9,971 bases of DNA from VGWF01 sp964423465 (lineage in GTDB: Bacteria; Verrucomicrobiota; Kiritimatiellia; PWTM01), in contig CAYRFK010000189.1 of assembly GCA_964423465.1 (NCBI GenBank), forward strand, positions 1 through 9,971, written 5' to 3'. The notes under the pieces are model-generated. The model had not been told where the DNA came from, ran no database searches, and worked only from the letters and a program-made list of their open reading frames with translations. Below are positions 5,252 to 9,971 of this stretch, piece by piece (positions within the stretch are counted from its first letter, which is position 1; every line of letters begins with the position of its first letter). The position numbers were made by a program, and so were the translations under genes.

Positions 5252-7549
5252 TTGCATCGAACCGGCCTCTTCCTGGCGGGCATCGCGGCACTGGGGTTCT
5301 CGGTGGCCGTCTCCGCCGCGGAGCCGTGGTGGCGGACGGTCACGCCGGTCGCGAGCGTGGGCGTCGGCGTGAAGGACATCGAGACGGTCCAGCCGGGTGC
5401 GGCGCGGGGCGTGGGGACGCTGGGGTGGTACGGCTTCTGGTTCCTCGATCAGCAGGACGACGCCGGCTTCCTCAAGGCCGGGCGCGCGAAGCTCGACGCG
5501 GCGGGCGTGAGGCAGATCGTCTACTACGACGTCGGCGAGGTCGGCGATTTCGCCGGCTTCTTCGCCCCCGACGGCCGCATGGTGCGCAACGGTTGGTCGC
5601 TGCCGTGGTGGAAGGGCGAGCCCGCGCTGACCGCGCGCTGGGTCGGCCTCGACGCCTTTCTGCGCGACGTCCCGTGGGCGCCGTTCCCGAGCGCGAAGAC
5701 CTACGGTCTGCCGGCGTTCACGACGCCCGACGGCAAGCCCGCGGACGATCTCTACGCCACCGTCGTGCGGCGCGGACTCGACGGCGCGTGGAGCTTCGAC
5801 CTCGAAAGCAATGCGGGCATCACGGACGACGCCGCGCAGCGCAGCGGACTCGCCGGGCTCGCCGGACGGCAGGCCGGCGCGGCGGACGTGCAGGGCAAGA
5901 CCGGCTGGCCCATCGTGCGGCTTGTCGACCTCGACTTCGCCAACCCGCAGATGGCCGCCTACTGCGCCCGCGAGATCGAACGCATCATCCCGGCGCTGAG
6001 GCCGGCCGGCATCCACGCGGACAATCTCGGCGAGAACAACCTCGGCTATGCCAACCGGGGCGCCTTCGGGCTGTGGTCCGTGCACACCTTCCGCGACCAC
6101 CTGCGCCAGCGCTTCACCGCCGGCGAACTGCAGGCGATGGGCGTCACGAACCCCGCGACCTTCGACATCACGACCTACATCCGCGAGAAGCCCCTCGAAT
6201 CGCGCGGCCACGCCTGGCATGCGTTGAATCCGAAGTGGGCCGACGACCCCGTCTGGGCCGCCTACCGCGTTCACAAGGTCGAAACCGCCCTCGCCTACCA
6301 CCGCTCGTTCTTCGACGCGGCGAAGGCCGCCGCGCGGAAGGCGGATCTCGACTGCGCCGTCTTCGGCAACACGATCCCGATGCCGCTCGGCGGCGCGCTG
6401 ATGAAGGGCGCGTGCGACATCGCGCACTTCGAGTGGAGCACCGTCCACGGCTGGTGGAACATGCGGCCCATGGGCCTGCCGCCGACCGGACGCGTCGACT
6501 TCGTGACCCGCCTCGGCGCCGCCGTCTCGGACGCCGGCTACTGCTGGCCGAGCATCTATGTCCGCAAGGACCTGTCCGGCATCGGTCACGAGAACCTACA
6601 CAGGGTCCTCGCCTTCGACTGCCTTGCGAACCGCGGCCTCCTCGACTTCGGCCACTGGTACCGCGACGGCTACTCGCCCGGCACGCCGGAGAGCGCGGGG
6701 GCCATCAACCGGTTCATCCGCGACCATGAAAAGGTGCTGAGCGGGCGCCGCTACGTCGCGGACATCGCCGTGGTCCACTCGGCATGGTCCGAGATCGCAT
6801 CCTGCACGGTCTTCAATCCCCTGCCGGACCGCTTCATCGACGAATACACCGGCTGGTGCCGGTTCCTCGGCGACACGCACCGGCAGTGGGACGGCGTGCT
6901 GCAGCAGGATCTGACGGCGACCAACCTGGCGCGGTTCCCGGTCGTCGTGTTGCCCTCCGTGCTCACGCTGACCGACGGCGAGATCGCGGAACTGAGCCGC
7001 TATGTCGAACGCGGCGGACGCCTCGTCGCCACCGGCCTCACCGGCACGCGGCACGGTCCGGAGCGCAACCTCGCATCCCGCGACACGCCCTTCGCCATCC
7101 CCGGGGCAACGATCGTCACAAATCGCCCGGGCGTCGACTATTGGCGCAGGAACTCCGACGCGGCGGCCGCGAAGGCCATGGCGGATCTGCTCGCGGCGGC
7201 GCCCGTCGCACCGCGGCTGGAGACCGACGCCCCCGCAACGGTCGGCGTGAATCTCAACCGGGGCGATGATGCGGAGGGGGCATTCCTTACGCTCGACCTG
7301 AACAATGTCGATCTCGACGCCGCGACCGACGCGATCCGGCCCGCACCGGCCGTCGCGACCACGATCCGCCTCCCCGACGACTGGCCCGCCGGAGCGGTAC
7401 GCGTCACATGCCTGCGGCCCGGATCGCCCGACGCGCCGCTGCCCGCGGAGGCCGTGACGCTGGACGAAGCAGCGCGCAAGCTGCGCCTGCGCGCGCCGTC
7501 ATTCGATACGATGCTGATCCTGTGCGTGCGGCCCGCAGGGGGGACGTAA
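5039..7549 (+). CDS. Chimeric ORF: RHH antitoxin fused to a secreted glycosidase-like protein with a GATase-like domain
   Basis: An 836-codon frame without interruption. Residues 1-71 are an RHH antitoxin. Residues 72-94 (HRTGLFLAGIAALGFSVAVSAA) look like a complete signal peptide followed by EPWW, so the rest is probably exported. Residues about 125-565 resemble a GH42-like TIM barrel: GWYGFWFLDQQDD (129-141), VYYDVGEVGDF (161-171), GIHADNLGENNLGY (324-337), HFEWSTVHGWW (463-473) and DFGHWYRDGY (536-545). Acidic residues at 328, 332 and 465 are candidate catalytic groups. Residues about 573-690 resemble the GATase-like (beta-galactosidase trimerisation type) domain, with VVVLPSVLTLTDGEI and YVERGGRLVATGLTG. 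A beta-strand C-terminal domain ends the protein. The enzyme's own start may be internal: ATG at 5201, GTG at 5210 or TTG at 5252 all give a signal peptide. Exact family and substrate are unassigned. Confidence 0.75.
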   Translation: MKKLTIRMDDAMHRVARSAAAARGVSVSALVRSLLDTVRPVDVRADAVQRSLKAMDAVTGFSARSRLSREQLHRTGLFLAGIAALGFSVAVSAAEPWWRTVTPVASVGVGVKDIETVQPGAARGVGTLGWYGFWFLDQQDDAGFLKAGRAKLDAAGVRQIVYYDVGEVGDFAGFFAPDGRMVRNGWSLPWWKGEPALTARWVGLDAFLRDVPWAPFPSAKTYGLPAFTTPDGKPADDLYATVVRRGLDGAWSFDLESNAGITDDAAQRSGLAGLAGRQAGAADVQGKTGWPIVRLVDLDFANPQMAAYCAREIERIIPALRPAGIHADNLGENNLGYANRGAFGLWSVHTFRDHLRQRFTAGELQAMGVTNPATFDITTYIREKPLESRGHAWHALNPKWADDPVWAAYRVHKVETALAYHRSFFDAAKAAARKADLDCAVFGNTIPMPLGGALMKGACDIAHFEWSTVHGWWNMRPMGLPPTGRVDFVTRLGAAVSDAGYCWPSIYVRKDLSGIGHENLHRVLAFDCLANRGLLDFGHWYRDGYSPGTPESAGAINRFIRDHEKVLSGRRYVADIAVVHSAWSEIASCTVFNPLPDRFIDEYTGWCRFLGDTHRQWDGVLQQDLTATNLARFPVVVLPSVLTLTDGEIAELSRYVERGGRLVATGLTGTRHGPERNLASRDTPFAIPGATIVTNRPGVDYWRRNSDAAAAKAMADLLAAAPVAPRLETDAPATVGVNLNRGDDAEGAFLTLDLNNVDLDAATDAIRPAPAVATTIRLPDDWPAGAVRVTCLRPGSPDAPLPAEAVTLDEAARKLRLRAPSFDTMLILCVRPAGGT

Positions 7550-7564
7550 TCGCATGGATCCACA

Positions 7565-7603
7565 GTCCGGCCCGCGGGGCCGCGGGCCCTCCCGGGACCG
7601 GAC
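7565..7603. terminator. Nested GC hairpin between convergent genes, probable bidirectional terminator
   Basis: The core is a perfect inverted repeat, GGCCCGCGG-GG-CCGCGGGCC (7569-7588). An outer pair, GTCCGG (7565-7570) and CCGGAC (7598-7603), offers an alternative stem. It lies in the 56-nt gap between the glycosidase stop and the TPM gene stop, which face each other. There is no T-run on either side, so it is not a classical intrinsic terminator; it may act as a transcript-end stabiliser or block. Confidence 0.55.
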
Positions 7604-7605
7604 GG

Positions 7606-8385
7606 TCACCAGCTGCGACTTGCGCCGCCGCCGCCGGAGCGGCCGCCGCCGAAGCTGCTGGAGCTTCCGGAGGACGAACTGCTCCGGAACGAACTGCCCG
7701 ACGATCCTGACGATCCGCCACCGCGTCCGGTCTTCTTGGCGAACTTGCCCATCACGATGATGATGACGACGAAGACTAGGAAAACGATCGCGCCGGTTGG
7801 AAAGCCCCCGGATGCGCCACCTTCCGGGGCAGATGCGGTTGCGACAACCGTCGTGAAGGCCGGCACCGCATTCGACGCCGCGGACCACGCATCGCCGCCG
7901 ATCCGCGCGGCCACCGCCTGCGCGGCGCGGGAGAGGCCCTCGCCGTGGCGGCCCTCGCGGAACAGCGGAATCGCCGCCTCGTCGAGAATGCGCCCCGCGG
8001 CGGCATCGGGCAGAACCGCCTCGAGTCCGTAGCCGACCTCGATCCGCGCACATCGGTCATCGATCGCGGCGAGGATCAGGACGCCGTTGTCCTTCCCCTT
8101 CTTGCCGATGCCCCACTTTTCGAACAGGCGGACGGCGAAGTCGTCGACCTCGCCGCCGTCCAGTGTCTTCAGCGCGACCACCGCGATTTCGGCGCCGATC
8201 CGCCCGTCCACCGCCAGCAGCCATGCCTCCAGCGCCGCGCGCTCCTCCGGCGCAAAGACACCCGCAAGATCCGTGACGCGCCCCTGGGGCTCGAGGGACT
8301 TGAGGACATCGTCCGGTCCGGCCGGCGCGCCCACGGCCCACAGGACTGCCAGACCGATCGCTGCCCCCACGAAATGTCGTTTCAC
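7606..8385 (-). CDS. TPM-domain (YgcG-like) membrane protein
   Basis: A 259-residue protein with a signal peptide (about 1-22), a TPM domain (about 36-165), one transmembrane helix (about 198-213, TGAIVFLVFVVIIIVMG) and a Gly/Ser tail ending GGGGASRSW. TPM landmarks are GRVTDLAGVFAPEERAALE (35-53), EIAVVALKTL (66-75), FAVRLFEKWGIGKKGKDNGV (83-102) and RIEVGYGLEAVLPDA (114-128). The domain would sit outside the cytoplasmic membrane. Plant relatives (TLP18.3/Psb32) act in photosystem II repair and have been reported to have phosphatase activity; the bacterial role is unsettled. The start is GTG, fixed by AGGAGG (8398-8393) 7 nt upstream. The tail from about residue 221 is low-complexity, as often seen in YgcG proteins. 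It lies downstream of sulfatase 2 on the same strand with a 54-nt gap containing a tandem repeat. Confidence 0.9.
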   Translation of the reverse strand: MKRHFVGAAIGLAVLWAVGAPAGPDDVLKSLEPQGRVTDLAGVFAPEERAALEAWLLAVDGRIGAEIAVVALKTLDGGEVDDFAVRLFEKWGIGKKGKDNGVLILAAIDDRCARIEVGYGLEAVLPDAAAGRILDEAAIPLFREGRHGEGLSRAAQAVAARIGGDAWSAASNAVPAFTTVVATASAPEGGASGGFPTGAIVFLVFVVIIIVMGKFAKKTGRGGGSSGSSGSSFRSSSSSGSSSSFGGGRSGGGGASRSW

Positions 8386-8401
8386 GCCGCCCCCTCCTGT
8401 C

Positions 8402-8440
8402 GTTCGATGTTCGGTGTTCGGTGTTGGAAGTTCGATGTTC
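8402..8440. repeat. Heptanucleotide tandem repeat, 5.6 units
   Basis: Successive 7-mers from 8402 read GTTCGAT, GTTCGGT, GTTCGGT, GTTGGAA, GTTCGAT and a partial GTTC. They fill most of the 54-nt gap between the sulfatase 2 stop and the TPM gene, with the last base lying in the sulfatase TAG. Period and phase are exact; the units differ at only a few positions. Intergenic heptanucleotide repeats (STRRs) are documented in filamentous cyanobacteria. This one resembles them in form, not necessarily in origin. It ends just before the ribosome binding site of the TPM gene. Confidence 0.85.
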
Positions 8441-9897
8441 TACCTGGCCTTCTTCCCGCCCATGCCGCCCTTCTTCGGGCCGGGCGTGTCGCCGGGGATC
8501 TGGGGAAGCGGGAGGTAGTCGAAGTCGAGGATCATCTTCTCGGCCAACGCGAGGCGAAGTTCGCGCTCGACGTCGGCGACCTCGGGCCTGCCGGAGAGGT
8601 TATCCAGTTCCGACGGGTCCTTCTCGAGGTCGTAGAGTTCGTAGACGGGGCGCGGCGTGGTGAAGTAGGTACGCTTCAGCGGCTCCGCCAGCGTGCCGGC
8701 CTCCGCCGCCGCCTTCATCTGCTGCCAGCCGGGGCCCGAGGCCGAATCGACGGGGCTGTACGGGATCCACGGCGTGCAGTTGTAGATGAACTTGTAGCGA
8801 TCGCTCCGGACGCAACGGCTGAGGTCATAGCTGCTGTTCGACATCTGCACCGTCACCGGCGCGCTGCCGTGCGGACCGCGCTCGGCGAAGATGTGCTTCC
8901 GCGGCTCGAACGGCTCTCCGCGCAGGAGCTTCAGGATGCTCATGCCGCTCATGCGCTCCGGCACCGCGACCCCGGCGGCGGCAAGCAGTGTCGGGCCGAG
9001 GTCCTCGCCGGAGACGAGGGCACGCGTCGAGCCGCCCGGTTTCACAACGCCGGGCCAGCGGACGATGAAGGGCACGTTGAGACCGGGATCGTAGAGCGAG
9101 CCCTTTCCGTGCGGCAGAGCCTGCCCGTTGTCGCCGCAGAAGATCACGAGGCTGTTGTCGTAGATGCCGCGCTTCTTCAGAACTTCGATCGCCGCCTGGA
9201 ACGTGCGGTCGAGGCGCGTGACCTCGCCACAGTAAGCGGCAACCTGCTCGCGCATGCCCGGCAGGTCCGGCCAGTGCGGCGGGAGCGTGACGGTCTTCGG
9301 GTCGGGCTCGTCCTCCTTCGCGTTCCAGACGTGGTGCGGATCACTGTAGTTGATCCACAGGAAGAACGGCTTTTCCTTCGGCACGAGGTCGAGGAAGGCG
9401 CCGACCTGGCCGGCGACCTCCGTGTCGGAGCACGTGTTCACGAAGTCCATGCGCTCGGTGAAGGTCTTGAGCCCGTGCTTCTGGAGCAGCGCGCCGATGC
9501 CCGCGCCGGCACGGTCGCCGGAGCCGTCGAGGTGGTAGCTGCGGCCGCAAACGCCGGTGAAATAGCCGGCCTTCGACCGGAGCAGTTCCGGGAAGACGAT
9601 CTCGTCGCGCGCGAGCGGCGAACTGAAACGCGTGATGCGCGCGGCGACCGCCGAGCGGCCGGTCATCAGCGTCGCCCGCGACGGCACGCACTGCGGAGCG
9701 CCGGTGAAGAAGCGGTCGAACCGCATCCCCTCGGCCGCGAACCGGTCGAGGTTCGGTGTCCTCACGTCCTTGCAACCGTAGCAGCCGACGAACGGCGCGC
9801 TGTGGTCGTCGGAGAGCAGAAACACGATATTCGGCGGCGCGGCGCATGCCGCGATCGTCCACGCCGCCGCAAGACCCGCCATCCACGCGCTTTTCAT
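8440..9897 (-). CDS. Secreted sulfatase (heparan N-sulfatase-like, Cys-type), sulfatase 2
   Basis: A 485-residue sulfatase. Residues 1-20 form an export signal; I-A-A-C at 15-18 fits a lipobox, so it may be a lipoprotein, otherwise it is cut after ACAA. Landmarks are NIVFLLSDDH (23-32, metal-binding D30/D31), the C-V-P-S-R signature at 70-74 followed by MTGR (formylglycine at C70), DPHHVW (186-191), CGDNGQ (254-259) and HGKGSLYDPGLNVPF (263-277). Signature 2 reads GYFTGVCGRSYHL (111-123), with Arg119 where most sulfatases have the sulfate-binding Lys. The DDH start and QCVPSR context suggest the sulfamidase/heparan N-sulfatase-like group, but the substrate is not certain. The C-terminus is Gly/Lys-rich (PKKGGMGGKKAR). 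The start at 9897 is preferred over 9912 because the Shine-Dalgarno lies between them. Confidence 0.92.
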   Translation of the reverse strand: MKSAWMAGLAAAWTIAACAAPPNIVFLLSDDHSAPFVGCYGCKDVRTPNLDRFAAEGMRFDRFFTGAPQCVPSRATLMTGRSAVAARITRFSSPLARDEIVFPELLRSKAGYFTGVCGRSYHLDGSGDRAGAGIGALLQKHGLKTFTERMDFVNTCSDTEVAGQVGAFLDLVPKEKPFFLWINYSDPHHVWNAKEDEPDPKTVTLPPHWPDLPGMREQVAAYCGEVTRLDRTFQAAIEVLKKRGIYDNSLVIFCGDNGQALPHGKGSLYDPGLNVPFIVRWPGVVKPGGSTRALVSGEDLGPTLLAAAGVAVPERMSGMSILKLLRGEPFEPRKHIFAERGPHGSAPVTVQMSNSSYDLSRCVRSDRYKFIYNCTPWIPYSPVDSASGPGWQQMKAAAEAGTLAEPLKRTYFTTPRPVYELYDLEKDPSELDNLSGRPEVADVERELRLALAEKMILDFDYLPLPQIPGDTPGPKKGGMGGKKAR

Positions 9898-9904
9898 GGT
9901 TCGT

Positions 9905-9910
9905 CTCCCC
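9905..9910 (-). promoter_or_regulatory. Ribosome binding site of sulfatase 2
   Basis: GGGGAG on the minus strand sits 7 nt before the ATG at 9897. It falls inside the 5-codon extension that a start at 9912 would add, so it decides in favour of the shorter protein with a standard signal peptide. Confidence 0.7.
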
Positions 9911-9929
9911 ATCCGATGGTTGCCCCGTG

Positions 9930-9958
9930 ATCCTCATGCCGGGCCGCGAGGAGGTCAA
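9930..9958 (-). promoter_or_regulatory. Candidate sigma70-type promoter for sulfatase 2
   Basis: TTGACC (9958-9953) and GAGGAT (9935-9930) on the minus strand are 17 nt apart, matching the E. coli consensus at 5 of 6 and 3 of 6 positions. The leader to the ATG would be about 26 nt and contains the Shine-Dalgarno. The window ends shortly upstream, so the start of an operon further right cannot be excluded. Confidence 0.38.
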
Positions 9959-9971
9959 GCGTTGCGGAGGG

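Noticed and set aside
5135..6589. 484-codon minus-strand frame opposite the glycosidase-like gene
   Set aside because: Shadow of the long plus-strand ORF, with no recognisable domain or start signal.
5039..7605. VapC/PIN toxin partner for the RHH antitoxin
   Set aside because: I looked downstream and on both strands; no small ORF with PIN-like acidic residues follows the antitoxin segment.
7609..7725. Ser/Gly low-complexity tract as a frameshift or repeat artefact
   Set aside because: Gly/Ser-rich tails ending in a G-rich S.W-like terminus are usual in YgcG/TPM proteins, and the frame is intact to its stop.
8402..8440. CRISPR-like array
   Set aside because: Units are 7 nt and directly adjacent, with no spacers and no cas genes; this is a simple tandem repeat.
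7945..9930. 661-codon open frame on the plus strand opposite the TPM gene and sulfatase 2
   Set aside because: It is antisense to two clear genes, is extremely Arg/Ala/Val-rich with no domain, and crosses the intergenic repeat; it is a high-GC shadow frame.

Overview
The window is GC-rich and gene-dense. It holds two formylglycine-type sulfatases, a secreted glycosidase-like protein, a glycosyltransferase and two toxin-antitoxin-derived elements. Several sulfatase genes beside secreted glycosidases is a pattern typical of glycan-degrading Planctomycetota, Verrucomicrobiota, Lentisphaerota and Kiritimatiellota. I infer a member of that broad group, possibly a metagenome-assembled genome; no marker gene in the window fixes the lineage.

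Layout, left to right. (1) Positions 1-231 (+): the C-terminal end of a gene entering from the left, unrecognised. (2) 260-3798 (-): a compact co-directional block read right to left: hicA, hicB, sulfatase 1, a 151-residue coiled-coil protein and a GT4 glycosyltransferase. hicA/hicB and the last two genes each overlap by 4 nt, and the other gaps are 11 and 26 nt, so one transcript could cover all five. (3) 3799-3891: an intergenic stretch with a promoter-like sequence and overlapping dyads before hicA. (4) 3892-4954 (-): an uncharacterised two-TM protein and, just upstream of it, a 59-codon orphan C-terminal gene fragment. (5) 5039-7549 (+): an 836-codon reading frame that begins as a ribbon-helix-helix VapB/FitA-like antitoxin and continues in frame into a signal peptide and a secreted glycosidase-like enzyme. 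(6) 7565-7603: a strong GC hairpin between convergent genes. (7) 7606-8385 (-): a TPM-domain (YgcG-like) membrane protein. (8) 8402-8440: a heptanucleotide tandem repeat. (9) 8440-9897 (-): sulfatase 2, with a good ribosome binding site and a plausible promoter near the right edge.

The two sulfatases and the glycosidase-like protein probably act outside the cytoplasm on a sulfated glycan. Their Cys-type active sites would need a formylglycine-generating or anSME-type maturase, which is not in the window. The GT4 gene and its coiled-coil partner look like polysaccharide-assembly genes.

The most unusual part is about 4775-5320. A decapitated gene on one strand faces an antitoxin welded onto a secreted enzyme on the other, with no VapC/PIN toxin anywhere in the window. 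I read this as a rearrangement junction in which a toxin gene was lost or replaced, or as a chimeric gene with an internal translation start. I found no tRNA, rRNA, transposase or CRISPR array.
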